A DNA stretch of 64,000 nucleotides. Source: Lachnoclostridium phytofermentans. Lineage in GTDB: Bacteria; Bacillota; Clostridia; Lachnospirales; Lachnospiraceae. The notes under the pieces are model-generated. The model was not told the DNA's origin. It did no database searches and saw only the letters and a list, made by a program, of their open reading frames with translations. The position numbers were made by a program, and so were the translations under genes. The stretch is taken from assembly GCF_000733755.1 (NCBI RefSeq), contig NZ_JPOF01000002.1:1-64000 (forward strand), read 5' to 3'. Below are positions 44,981 through 53,575 of this stretch, one piece after another; the first letter of the stretch is position 1, and each line of letters starts with the position of its first letter.

Positions 44981-46456
44981 TTAAATGATAATACAAATCA
45001 ATCCACCATTGCTCTCATTGATAATTCTTTGCATGGTTTCTTGAAGTTTCATTTGGCTATCATCATTCATCTTATTAATCTTTGAAGCAATTCCTTCATC
45101 TACTAACTGTTTCATTGTCTTTCCAAAGATATTCGTCTCCCAGATACCATCTGGAGAGGTTTCCGCTTGTTCTTTCATATAAGCAATCAAATCAAGTGCT
45201 TGCTCTTCAGTTCCAACGATAGGAGCAATTTCTGTTTCAATATTTGCTTGAATCATGTGTACAGATGGAGCATTGGCTTTAATCTTTACACCATATTTAT
45301 TTCCGTGACGAATTACTTGTGGTTCTTCGATCACAATTTCATTTTGGGATGGAGATACCACTCCGTAACCTTTATGTTTCACTTGTTCACAGGCATTACT
45401 AACTTTTTCGTATTCTTGTTTTCTTGCTGCAAGATCTTTTATCATCTTCATGAATTCGTATTCGCCACTTACAGGGATGCCTGTCATCTCACTGATAATG
45501 TCATAATAGAAGCGGTTATCAATGTCAACAATCATTCTGACACTGCCATCCTCCATTACCATTTTATCTACTTTAAACTCATTGATATATGGATTATCTA
45601 CAATACAATTCTCTGAATTTACATCCTTCATTAGATGAAGTTTACGAAGCATCTCTTTTGCTGAATCAATAATCGATTTTTTGATGTAATGATCTCTCGG
45701 AAACATCTCAATCCATTTCGGAAGATAAAAGCTTATTTCGGTTATCGGGAACACCGATAATACATTACTAAGAATTCTACTGATATCTTCTTTCTTTAAC
45801 TGTTCGCAATTGATTGGCATAACAGTTACATCATATTTTTCACTTAGCTTTTCTGCTAACACTTTCGTATCTTCCGACATAGGACGATTGGAGTTTAATA
45901 AAACAACGAATGGTTTTCCTATTCTCTTTAGCTCTTCAATGGTCCGCTCTTCTGGAACTACATAGCTATCTCTTGGAATATCTCCAAAACTTCCATCACA
46001 GGTTACAACAATACCAATGGTAGAATGATCATTAATAACCTTCTTTGTCCCAATCTCCGCTGCTTGCGTAAACGGTATCTCATAATCAAACCAAGGAGTC
46101 TTTACCAAACGTTCCTGTTCATTCTCCGTATGACCAAGCGCGCCTTCCACCATGTAACCAACACAATCAATCATTCTTACCGATAAATCAACATCACCAA
46201 GCACCTGAATATCGACTGCTTCTTTTGGGATAAATTTAGGTTCTGTTGTCATTACAGTTTTCCCTTGAGCACTCTGTGGCAATTCATCAATAGCTCGCTC
46301 TCTACTATGTACGTCCTCTATATTCGGTATTACTAACAAATCCATAAATCTCTTGATGAAAGTGGATTTTCCGGTACGAACCGGGCCTACAACACCGATA
46401 TATATTTCTCCATTGGTTCGGGCTTTGATGTCCTTGTATACATTAAAATTATCCAT
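44981..46456 (-). CDS. spoIVA: Stage IV sporulation protein A, spore-coat ATPase
   Basis: Polymerises on the forespore surface as the base of the coat, using ATP. The Walker A GPVRTGKST is at residues 24-32. GEIYIGVVGPVRTGK, DCVGYMVEGALGH and GLICIII at the extreme C-terminus are hallmark segments. The 491-residue length matches the family. It is expressed from the mother-cell sigma factor in B. subtilis, and a SigE-like promoter is readable here. The SD GGAAGGGG lies 7 nt before the ATG and inside a large dyad. Confidence 0.96.
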   Translation of the reverse strand: MDNFNVYKDIKARTNGEIYIGVVGPVRTGKSTFIKRFMDLLVIPNIEDVHSRERAIDELPQSAQGKTVMTTEPKFIPKEAVDIQVLGDVDLSVRMIDCVGYMVEGALGHTENEQERLVKTPWFDYEIPFTQAAEIGTKKVINDHSTIGIVVTCDGSFGDIPRDSYVVPEERTIEELKRIGKPFVVLLNSNRPMSEDTKVLAEKLSEKYDVTVMPINCEQLKKEDISRILSNVLSVFPITEISFYLPKWIEMFPRDHYIKKSIIDSAKEMLRKLHLMKDVNSENCIVDNPYINEFKVDKMVMEDGSVRMIVDIDNRFYYDIISEMTGIPVSGEYEFMKMIKDLAARKQEYEKVSNACEQVKHKGYGVVSPSQNEIVIEEPQVIRHGNKYGVKIKANAPSVHMIQANIETEIAPIVGTEEQALDLIAYMKEQAETSPDGIWETNIFGKTMKQLVDEGIASKINKMNDDSQMKLQETMQRIINESNGGLICIII

Positions 46457-46463
46457 AACAATA

Positions 46464-46506
46464 CCCCTTCCATATAATTACAAGCTAGTAATATATATGA
46501 AAGGGG
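46464..46506 (-). promoter_or_regulatory. Dyad that can sequester the spoIVA ribosome-binding site
   Basis: CCCCTTCCATATA (46464-46476) and TATATGAAAGGGG (46494-46506) form twelve pairs with one C-A mismatch in DNA (G-T wobble in the mRNA), with TTAC/GTAA stacked inside at 46478-46491. The spoIVA SD (mRNA GGAAGGGG, 46471-46464) is entirely in the 3-prime arm. There is no T-run after the stem, so it is not a terminator. Confidence 0.75.
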
Positions 46507-46520
46507 CAAATAAAATATTC
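46492..46520 (-). promoter_or_regulatory. SigE-type promoter of spoIVA
   Basis: On the minus strand GAATATT (46520-46514) and CATATATA (46499-46492) are separated by 14 nt. This fits the established SigE pattern (GAATANT, about 14 nt, CATAYANT) at all but one position. The start would fall near 46485, inside the loop of the dyad at 46464-46506. Confidence 0.65.
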
Positions 46521-47150
46521 TTAGTTCTTTGTCTCTTCTTCTACAATTGCTTTAATTCGATTCATTACCATCTGAAGTGCCACCTGATTTTCACCACCTC
46601 GTGGGATGATAATATCTGCATATTTTTTGGTTGGTTCTACAAATTGTTCATGCATAGGTTTCACTGTATTGATGTATTGCGTAATGACAGACTCCAAACT
46701 GCGACCGCGTTCCTTCACATCTCGTAAAATACGACGTACCAGACGTTCATCCGCATCCGTGTCCACGAATATCTTAATATCCATCAAATCGCGAAGTTCT
46801 TTGTTTTCAAAAATCAAGAATCCTTCGATAATAATAACCTTCGTTGCCTTAACATGGACCGTTTCCTTGGTTCGATTGTGTTCCGAATAAGAATAGACCG
46901 GACAATTAATCGCTATCCCTTGTTTTAAACTACGGATATCTTTTAACATACGTTCCGTATCAAATGCATTCGGATGATCATAATTAATCTTCACACGTTC
47001 TTCAAAAGGCATATCATCATGTGCTAAATAATAACTGTCATGACAAATCAATTCCACATTATCATTAAATTCTTCTTTTAAACGTGCTGCAACCGTTGTT
47101 TTTCCAGAAGCAGATCCACCTGCTACTCCGATTACTATTACCTCTTTCAT
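46521..47150 (-). CDS. udk: Uridine kinase
   Basis: Phosphorylates uridine and cytidine with ATP or GTP in pyrimidine salvage. The P-loop GGSASGKTT is at about 10-18. Other motifs are CHDSYYLAHDDMPFEERVKINYDHPNAF-type acceptor segments (shown here only in part) and DTDADERLVRRILRD. The 209-residue length is normal. GGAGG precedes the ATG. It ends one base before the -35 element of the spoIVA promoter. Confidence 0.95.
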   Translation of the reverse strand: MKEVIVIGVAGGSASGKTTVAARLKEEFNDNVELICHDSYYLAHDDMPFEERVKINYDHPNAFDTERMLKDIRSLKQGIAINCPVYSYSEHNRTKETVHVKATKVIIIEGFLIFENKELRDLMDIKIFVDTDADERLVRRILRDVKERGRSLESVITQYINTVKPMHEQFVEPTKKYADIIIPRGGENQVALQMVMNRIKAIVEEETKN

Positions 47151-47184
47151 CTATAGCCTCCAAAACTTATTCAACAATTGTTTA

Positions 47185-47826
47185 TTATTCCCCTACGATT
47201 TCAGCTACCGCAGCTCTAATCTTGTCACACTGACAATTAGCATAGAAGTATTCTTTAAACTTAGCACCACTTAAAGCACCTTTTACTAATTCTTGGTCTA
47301 AGTTCTTTAAGATTGTTACTAAATCAACATGAGTAACTTTCTTTACTTCATTTAATATCTTTCTATTTTTCTCCATTGGAATAGCTCTTTCCTTTGGATA
47401 ACCTTGTCCACTTTCACCATCAAATAACTTTTCAAAAATATATTGAAGATTTAATTCAGCACCCCAACCAAATCCTTTTGCAAATGGAAGAGCAATTGCA
47501 TTACCATCGTTAATCTGTGAAAACATGAAAGCATCGGATGGATCTACTACATGACCGCATACAACATTAGGGAAGGAATTACATGCAAGCATTGCACCCT
47601 CACCAGTACCACAACCTGTGATTACATAATCTGCTGCCTTTGAGTTAATTAAAACTGCAGTTAAGATACCAATCTGTACGTAAGTTAAGGAATTTGGATC
47701 CTCAGCACCGAACATACCATAATTATATACTTCATGTCCCATTGGCTCTACTACCTTAGTTAAACTTTCATAAATAATGGCATTTTTAGCTGCCTGGCTA
47801 TTTTCGTTAATTAATGCGATTTTCAT
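47185..47826 (-). CDS. RpiB/LacA/LacB-family sugar-phosphate isomerase
   Basis: The N-terminal 145 residues follow the RpiB fold. The catalytic cysteine lies in ITGCGTGEGAMLACN, the phosphate-binding and isomerase segment. At 213 residues it is about 65 longer than standard RpiB, with a C-terminal helical extension containing several cysteines (ANCQCDKIR). Substrate (ribose-5-phosphate, galactose-6-phosphate or another sugar phosphate) cannot be decided. It lies between gpsA and udk with 16 and 34 nt gaps. Confidence 0.87.
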   Translation of the reverse strand: MKIALINENSQAAKNAIIYESLTKVVEPMGHEVYNYGMFGAEDPNSLTYVQIGILTAVLINSKAADYVITGCGTGEGAMLACNSFPNVVCGHVVDPSDAFMFSQINDGNAIALPFAKGFGWGAELNLQYIFEKLFDGESGQGYPKERAIPMEKNRKILNEVKKVTHVDLVTILKNLDQELVKGALSGAKFKEYFYANCQCDKIRAAVAEIVGE

Positions 47827-47842
47827 TTGTTTCTCTCCTTTT

Positions 47843-48847
47843 TTACCACTCTAATGAATTGTTTTCTTGTGTCTTGTCGCGAAGTAGCAAATCACTTACT
47901 GCTGCTTTCGCAGATTTATTTTCAAACAAAACTAAGTTAATCTGCTCTACAATAGGCATCTCAACTTCATATTGTTTTGAAAGCTTTAATGCAGCTTTTG
48001 CAGAATAAACTCCTTCTACTACCTGTTTTACTTCATCCATTGCTTCTTTCATCGTATAACCTTTACCAATCAGATATCCAGCATTACGATTACGGCTATG
48101 TTTGCTTGTACAGGTTACAAACAAATCACCTACTCCGGATAATCCGGAAAAAGTTTCTAGCTTACCGCCCATCTTCATACCAAGGCGGCTAATCTCAGCA
48201 ATTCCTCTTGTCATTAAGGCAGCCTTCGTATTATCACCAAAACCGAGCCCATCGGCAATACCAGCAGCAAGTGCTATTACATTCTTTAACGAACCGCCTA
48301 ACTCGATACCAATAATATCTGGGCTCGTATAAACTCGGAAACAATCATTCATGAATGCATCTTGAATTAAAGATGCTGTTTTCTTTGATTTTGCACCAAC
48401 TACGCAAGTAGTTGGAATTCCACGGCTAACCTCTTCTGCATGACTTGGGCCGGACATAACAGCTACATCCGCATTTGGTATTTCATCCTCAATAATATCA
48501 GTTAAGGTTTCAAGAGTAGTCTCTTCAATCCCCTTACCAACATTTACAATAATCATATGATCCTTTACATAGGACGATACTCTCTTTGCGGTTGCTCTAA
48601 CATAAGGTGAAGCAACTGCAAATACTACAAATTCTGGATCTTTAAAAGTATCGCTTAGGGAATTGGTCACTACTACTGAATCTGGTAACACTGCTCCAGG
48701 AAGATTTGGAATACTTCTCCTATTAGAATTTAATGCTACCACTTCTTGTTCTAATGCAGACCATAGTGTCACATCATGTCCATTATTACTAAGTAAGATT
48801 GTAAGTGCTGTTCCCCAGGTTCCCGCACCAAGAACGCTAATTTTCAT
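47843..48847 (-). CDS. gpsA: NAD(P)-dependent glycerol-3-phosphate dehydrogenase
   Basis: Makes sn-glycerol-3-phosphate for phospholipids from dihydroxyacetone phosphate. The Rossmann motif GAGTWGTAL is at about 7-15. The catalytic lysine region ELGGSLKNVIALAAGIADGLG and substrate-binding NTKAALMTRGI are present. The 334-residue length is typical. It adjoins plsY, which uses its product. A hairpin-SD element precedes it. Confidence 0.96.
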   Translation of the reverse strand: MKISVLGAGTWGTALTILLSNNGHDVTLWSALEQEVVALNSNRRSIPNLPGAVLPDSVVVTNSLSDTFKDPEFVVFAVASPYVRATAKRVSSYVKDHMIIVNVGKGIEETTLETLTDIIEDEIPNADVAVMSGPSHAEEVSRGIPTTCVVGAKSKKTASLIQDAFMNDCFRVYTSPDIIGIELGGSLKNVIALAAGIADGLGFGDNTKAALMTRGIAEISRLGMKMGGKLETFSGLSGVGDLFVTCTSKHSRNRNAGYLIGKGYTMKEAMDEVKQVVEGVYSAKAALKLSKQYEVEMPIVEQINLVLFENKSAKAAVSDLLLRDKTQENNSLEW

Positions 48848-48862
48848 TCTAACCTCGATTCT

Positions 48863-48876
48863 GACGCTTTAGCGTC
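48863..48876 (-). promoter_or_regulatory. Hairpin abutting the gpsA Shine-Dalgarno
   Basis: In the mRNA GACGC-TAAA-GCGTC is followed at once by AGAATCGAGG and the ATG. The der gene has GGCGC-TAAA-GCGCC in the same place, the same loop with one compensated base-pair change (A-T to G-C). Confidence 0.65.
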
Positions 48877-48901
48877 TTTCATATAATAGCAACTTTGTGT
48901 C

Positions 48902-49531
48902 CTAGCTGTTTTTCTCTATTTTTACCTTCTGGCCAATTTTATTTTCGGTACCATTTAGTAAACGTTTTATATTAGCACGATGCATGTATATCGCAGACGC
49001 TACATATAAGAGGCCAAGAATAAACATATGTAGCTCTCCAGGATAACGAATTAAGATCCAAACAGGAAGTAAAATGGATATTAACATGGAACCAACGGAT
49101 ACATACTTCGTAAGGATCACAACGCCTACAAAGATAACGATAAAAAATGGTATTAAGAAAGGATCAAATGCTGCCATGACACCAGAGGTTACTGCTATCC
49201 CTTTTCCTCCTTTGAACCCTAACCAAAATGGATAGCAGTGACCAAGTACAATACCAAGGCCCATATATAATGCAAGGAGTTGATTATACTCAATATCTTT
49301 AAAAATAATATTGCGAAATACTAAGATTGGAATAATTGCTTTTAAGAAGTCACCCAGAAAGGTGATGGCTCCCGCCTTCCAACCAAGCGTTCTTAAAGCA
49401 TTTGTTGTGCCAGCGTTTCCACTTCCGTATTTACGGATGTCCACATGATTGATTTTTCCAACAACATAACCCGTTGAGATGCAACCAAAGGCGTACCCAG
49501 ACAACAGACATATTATTATTCTCCAAACCAT
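48902..49531 (-). CDS. plsY: Acyl-phosphate glycerol-3-phosphate acyltransferase
   Basis: Membrane acyltransferase that starts phospholipid synthesis by acylating glycerol-3-phosphate. About five membrane segments. Conserved motifs are GSGNAGTTNALRTLG, GHCYPFWLGFKGGKGIAV and the C-terminal HRANIKRLLNGTE. The 209-residue length is normal. It is encoded between der and gpsA, the conserved Firmicute order der-plsY-gpsA. Confidence 0.96.
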   Translation of the reverse strand: MVWRIIICLLSGYAFGCISTGYVVGKINHVDIRKYGSGNAGTTNALRTLGWKAGAITFLGDFLKAIIPILVFRNIIFKDIEYNQLLALYMGLGIVLGHCYPFWLGFKGGKGIAVTSGVMAAFDPFLIPFFIVIFVGVVILTKYVSVGSMLISILLPVWILIRYPGELHMFILGLLYVASAIYMHRANIKRLLNGTENKIGQKVKIEKNS

Positions 49532-49552
49532 GACAATATCCTCCCGAATTTC

Positions 49553-50878
49553 TTAGTCATTTTCTTTGCGTTCGCGAATAAAGAATTTTAATGATGTACC
49601 TGAAAAGCCAAACGCTTCTCTGATTTTATTTTCAATGTATCTGGTATAGGAGTAATGCATTAACTCCTTATCATTAACAAAAATAACAAAGGTCGGTGGT
49701 TTGACTGCGACTTGTGTAATGTAGTACAAACGTAGTCTCTTCCCCTTATCAGAAGGTGGCTGTTGAAGCGCTGTTGCCTCCATCATAATTTCATTGAGTA
49801 CACCGGTTGAAATTCGAAGATTTCTATTTTGAATCACAACTTCGATGGAATCAAATAATTTTGTTAAACGCTGACCAGTCTTTGCAGAAATAAACATAAT
49901 TTCTGCATAAGGTAAGAAGGATAAGATTTCACGGATACGATTCGTATACTTATAGATAGTCTTATCATCCTTTTCAATAGAATCCCATTTATTAACGGCT
50001 ATAATAATACCTTTTCCACGTTCATGAGCAATTCCTGCAATTTTTGCATCCTGCTCGGTAACACCTTCATTGGCATCAATTACAACGACAACAACATCAG
50101 CACGCTCTACAGCAGTTACCGTACGAATGATACTATAACGTTCGAGCTCTTCTTTTATCTTATTTTTACGACGAAGACCTGCTGTATCAATAAAGATATA
50201 TTCTTTCTCATTCCAGGTTACCGCAGTATCAATAGCATCTCTTGTTGTACCAGCTACGTCAGAAACAATCACGCGATTCTCTCCAAGTAACTTATTAATA
50301 ATCGAAGATTTTCCTACATTTGGCTTACCAACGATTGCAATACGAGGACGTTCATCTTCTTCCACTTCCAATGCTTCTGGTGGAAAATGTTCGACAACAA
50401 TATCAAGCAAATCACCAAAACCAAGCATCGAAGCTGCGGATACAGGAATCGGATCACCTATTCCTAAATTATAAAACTCATAAACATCTGGCATAAACTT
50501 TTCAAAACTATCAACTTTATTCACAACCAATATGATAGGTTTTCCTGATTTACGAAGCATATCTGCAACTTTATGGTCTGCATCAACAAGACCTTGGCGA
50601 ACATCAACAACAAATAATATTACATCTGCGGTTGCAATGGCAATCTCTGCCTGCTCACGCATATAAGTAAGCATCATATCCTTACTTTCCGGTTCAATAC
50701 CTCCAGTATCAACCATAGTGAATTGCTTATCGAGCCAAGTAATATCCGCATAGATACGATCTCTTGTAACACCAGGAGTGTCCTTTACAATCGAAATACG
50801 ATCACCAGCCAAAGCATTGAATAATGTGGATTTTCCTACATTGGGTCTACCCACTACTGCAACTATCGATTTACTCAT
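49553..50878 (-). CDS. der: Double-GTPase ribosome-assembly factor Der (EngA)
   Basis: 50S assembly GTPase with two tandem G domains and a KH-like C-domain. The G1 motifs are GRPNVGKST (about 9-17) and GKPNVGKSS. The NKxD motifs are VNKVDS and VNKWDS. The 441-residue length is typical. A short perfect hairpin sits against its ribosome-binding region GAGG. Confidence 0.96.
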   Translation of the reverse strand: MSKSIVAVVGRPNVGKSTLFNALAGDRISIVKDTPGVTRDRIYADITWLDKQFTMVDTGGIEPESKDMMLTYMREQAEIAIATADVILFVVDVRQGLVDADHKVADMLRKSGKPIILVVNKVDSFEKFMPDVYEFYNLGIGDPIPVSAASMLGFGDLLDIVVEHFPPEALEVEEDERPRIAIVGKPNVGKSSIINKLLGENRVIVSDVAGTTRDAIDTAVTWNEKEYIFIDTAGLRRKNKIKEELERYSIIRTVTAVERADVVVVVIDANEGVTEQDAKIAGIAHERGKGIIIAVNKWDSIEKDDKTIYKYTNRIREILSFLPYAEIMFISAKTGQRLTKLFDSIEVVIQNRNLRISTGVLNEIMMEATALQQPPSDKGKRLRLYYITQVAVKPPTFVIFVNDKELMHYSYTRYIENKIREAFGFSGTSLKFFIRERKEND

Positions 50879-50893
50879 TTAAACCTCTATTCT

Positions 50894-50907
50894 GGCGCTT
50901 TAGCGCC
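50894..50907 (-). promoter_or_regulatory. Hairpin abutting the der Shine-Dalgarno
   Basis: GGCGC-TAAA-GCGCC in the mRNA, immediately followed by AGAATAGAGG and the ATG at 50878. It differs from the gpsA hairpin by one compensated pair. The rest of the der-DUF512 spacer (50908-51041) holds a CTTATTAG/CTAATAAG dyad and no gene. Confidence 0.65.
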
Positions 50908-51041
50908 CTTTAATAACGATAATAATCTATGCACAGCATAAATTACTGGAAGAAGAAACGCTGTTTCCCCGTCCTACTCTATTTCTACGCTTATTAGCGC
51001 ATTTATTAAGTTTGTACCTAATAAGAAAGGTGCAAAACTTT

Positions 51042-52373
51042 CTAACTCTCATTTTTTGCTATTATTGCATTCACCAATGACATTCCATCTGATTTTACAA
51101 TACGAATAGTTGTTTGTAAAGCCCTTTCAATATCTTTGACCGTCATATCATCAAGAAGTAACTCTTCTCCAGAACGTAACATAACATCTGGCATAAGCAA
51201 TGCTTCTCCAAGTGGTTTCTCCTTTAATTGCGCTATAATATCTTGTCCAGTAAGTAATCCTGTGACCGTAATATCCTCGCCAAAGAAATGATTAATGATC
51301 GGATAAACATGCACCGTAATATTCTTAAATTTCTCCATTACCTGATTTGCTATCTGTACCATAATATCAGAGGCAAGCTTTCCAGTAACCATGGAAACCT
51401 CTGCGTGCTCTTCTGTCGTTTTAATTTTAGAAAGATAATCAGTAACCTCATCCACTAAAGAACGTACCATACCAACCCCATTTTCTATCTGTGGGTAGCC
51501 CTCATAATAGTCTTCGTTCGGAACACTAAGCCCTGCATTAATATACCATTCATCACTGGCATAGACAAAACGAGTTCCTCTATCTTTTTTAATCTTTTTT
51601 TGCCAGCCTTCAATCTGTTCCACTACTTTTAATGACTCTTCTTTGGTAAACTTTCTAAGTTTGGTTAACTTATCGCGGTATTTGCTTAACCCTACTGGCA
51701 CTACAGATAAGGATTTCATAAATGGTAGGTACTTCGTTAAATCTTCTATCGTCTTATCAAGTTCCACACCATCATTATAGTCTGGACAAAGTACGATTTG
51801 CCCATTCATCTCCAAACCTGCTTCATAGAATTGATCCAGATAAGATAAGGTTTCTGCTGCAAAACGATTGTTTAACATCTTTTTTCTAAGCTCACCATTT
51901 GTCGTATGAACAGAGATATTAATTGGAGAAAGTTTATAGAAGCAAATCCGATCTACTTCTTCCTTACTCATATTGGTTAACGTAATATAATTACCCTGTA
52001 AGAAGGATAATCTTGCATCATCATCCTTAAAATATATAGTATCTCTCATTCCTTTTGGATTTTGATCGATAAAACAAAAGATACACTTATTTCGGCAAGA
52101 TTGATAACAATCCATTAACCCTTCTTCAAACTCAATCCCAAGATCGTCTTCGTAATCCTTTTCAATCTCTAACTCCCATTCCTCGCCATTTGGCTTTCGA
52201 ACTAAAAGGGTTAGAAAATCATCATTCATCAAATAATGATAATCAAGTACATCTTTAATTTTCTTACCATTTATACGAAGAAGCTCATCACCGTAAGATA
52301 ATTCTAGTTCTTCGGCAATACTTCCTTTTTGAACAGCTTTTATATAATGTCTGCTCGAATTATTGTGTTCCAT
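51042..52373 (-). CDS. PDZ/radical-SAM DUF512 protein
   Basis: A 443-residue protein of the DUF512 family (TIGR03279-like). The N-terminal PDZ-like segment is HYIKAVQKGSIAEELELSYGD (partial). The cysteine cluster CRNKCIFCFIDQNPKGMRD fits a [4Fe-4S] radical SAM site of non-canonical spacing, and the C-terminal DUF512 domain contains MVTGKLASDIM. The family's reaction is not established. The ATG at 52373 follows GGAG. Upstream of der as in many Clostridia. Confidence 0.85.
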   Translation of the reverse strand: MEHNNSSRHYIKAVQKGSIAEELELSYGDELLRINGKKIKDVLDYHYLMNDDFLTLLVRKPNGEEWELEIEKDYEDDLGIEFEEGLMDCYQSCRNKCIFCFIDQNPKGMRDTIYFKDDDARLSFLQGNYITLTNMSKEEVDRICFYKLSPINISVHTTNGELRKKMLNNRFAAETLSYLDQFYEAGLEMNGQIVLCPDYNDGVELDKTIEDLTKYLPFMKSLSVVPVGLSKYRDKLTKLRKFTKEESLKVVEQIEGWQKKIKKDRGTRFVYASDEWYINAGLSVPNEDYYEGYPQIENGVGMVRSLVDEVTDYLSKIKTTEEHAEVSMVTGKLASDIMVQIANQVMEKFKNITVHVYPIINHFFGEDITVTGLLTGQDIIAQLKEKPLGEALLMPDVMLRSGEELLLDDMTVKDIERALQTTIRIVKSDGMSLVNAIIAKNES

Positions 52374-52386
52374 ATTAGTCTCCATT

Positions 52387-52416
52387 CTGTCGCAATCCTG
52401 CGAATTTGAGCGACAG
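52387..52416 (-). promoter_or_regulatory. Hairpin abutting the DUF512-gene Shine-Dalgarno
   Basis: CTGTCGC (52387-52393) and GCGACAG (52410-52416) form seven pairs in the mRNA, followed at once by AATGGAG-N6-ATG. It is close kin to the rnhA hairpin at 41494-41522. Confidence 0.6.
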
Positions 52417-52421
52417 CACAA

Positions 52422-52809
52422 ATTCGTGTGTCAAAAATCTTAATTTTTCACACTAATTCCTATCTAGTAATTTGGCTTTGTCAAAATAGTTTCACATGTT
52501 CTTAAGCGTAACTATCTCAAACAACAATAAGAAAACATTTTTTTAAGTTTCCTTAATTTCACCATTCTCCATAAGCTATAGTTTACCATCCAAAGAACAG
52601 TAACGCAATACAGATTCGCTATTTTCTAAATATGGAGTTTTCTTCCTATTACTTAGCATTCGTTACATCAAATCTTTGATTAACTTCGCACTTTTTTAGC
52701 GAACTGGGTCGACGTAAAAACCAACTCTAGCCTGATATGTTGTTTAAAATTCTTCAAATCGAACCAAAATATACATAAACAATTCCAATTGAGAAAGTGA
52801 TTTCAAGTG
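52422..52809. other. Divergent spacer, no clear gene
   Basis: This 390-nt region lies between leftward and rightward units. I find no open frame with a ribosome-binding site, no convincing promoter pair and no recognisable Fur-box palindrome. TTCGC...GCGAA near 52685-52705 is a small dyad of unknown role. Confidence 0.45.
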
Positions 52810-53445
52810 ATGACAAAAAAATTTTGCCCCTTAATTTTACTTCTCTTTGTTATATTATTATACGGTTGTAACAAAGAGATACAAAAAAAGCCGCAGACCT
52901 TAATTTATGATTCTAATACACCCTTTACCCTATATGGAAGTATCTCCTTAAATCAGCAAATAAAAACAACGGATACTACTACTCTTATTAGGCTGCAAAA
53001 CCTTCCTCTCGCTGGTGTATTTCCCGTAAGGAGCTATCTTTCTAAACAAGTGGCGCTTTCTTTTGACCCAATGCTAACGACTCCGGATTCAGTTCAGGCA
53101 AATACAAAACCAAGCCACACAAATTCTCATGTTATCATTGATGCAAGTGGTTATTTTACGTCATTTACCACACCACCTAAAAATGTTGCTGTTTTATTTT
53201 CCTCTTATGCACAAGTTTGGCAAGATGTTGGAGGTACGGTATCCATTACTGTAGGAGAGAGTGTTGATCGAGGCTTAGTAAAAAAAGAGGAGGTATCCTT
53301 AGTTGGGAAAGGAGCTGGTAAAGAAATTGATGACATTTTGTAGGTGATATGCTTCAGGAATTGAACGCAATTAATGTTTAAACCGAATAAAAATTGGGGT
53401 AAAGCCTATGAATATTTAGCTAATTTATTATATCCAAAGGAGTAA
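52810..53445 (+). pseudogene. Decayed iron/siderophore ABC substrate-binding protein
   Basis: The N-terminal 177 residues form a lipoprotein signal (LLYGC) and the first lobe of a FecB/FepB-type receptor. VAVLFSSYAQVWQDVGGTV and TVGESVDRG are recognisable. A TAG stop follows at 53341. After a short scar with a second stop (TGA), the expected C-terminus is readable in the same frame at 53374-53442 (MFKPNKNWGKAYEYLANLLY), ending TAA at 53443-53445. Roughly 130-150 codons of the second lobe are missing. The fragment cannot bind ligand normally. Confidence 0.8.
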
Positions 53446-53447
53446 CC

Positions 53448-53575
53448 ATGAAGGAATACAAAGAAGACCTATCCATTCAAATAAAACCAAAATGTAATAT
53501 AAAATGTCTTTCCTTGGTAGTCCATACTTTATCTATCTATTATTCCGACAGAAAGGAGCACAAATCTATGCTTAA
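53448..53575 (+). pseudogene. Remnant of a FecCD-type permease gene
   Basis: The original start seems to be the ATG at 53448 behind AAAGGAG. Only about the first 15 codons and the last 23 remain. The tail reads MSFLGSPYFIYLLFRQKG, then AQIYA and a stop at 53573-53575, in another frame than the start. That sequence is the characteristic C-terminus of BtuC/FecCD permeases and overlaps the ATPase start, as in intact operons. About 300 codons are deleted. Confidence 0.75.

Noticed and set aside
44710-44988. Plus-strand open frame of 92 codons
   Set aside because: It runs through the NlpC promoter, a repeat and the spoIVA terminator into the antisense of spoIVA, with no ribosome-binding site.
45167-45616. 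149-codon plus-strand open frame inside spoIVA
   Set aside because: It is antisense to a conserved, fully intact gene and has a Phe/Tyr/Ile-rich composition typical of shadow frames.
50985-51041. Possible fourth copy of the ATAATCGGATTTACG repeat, in opposite orientation
   Set aside because: Only GCACCTTT and a CTTATTAG/CTAATAAG dyad match; the core is not recognisable, so I do not count it.
52422-52809. Fur box before the iron-transport remnant
   Set aside because: No palindrome resembling GATAATGATAATC was found.
53448-53567. N-terminal extension of the FecE-like ATPase
   Set aside because: The 40 extra residues do not belong to the ABC fold; the ATG at 53568 has its own AAAGGAG and the upstream frame is leftover permease DNA.
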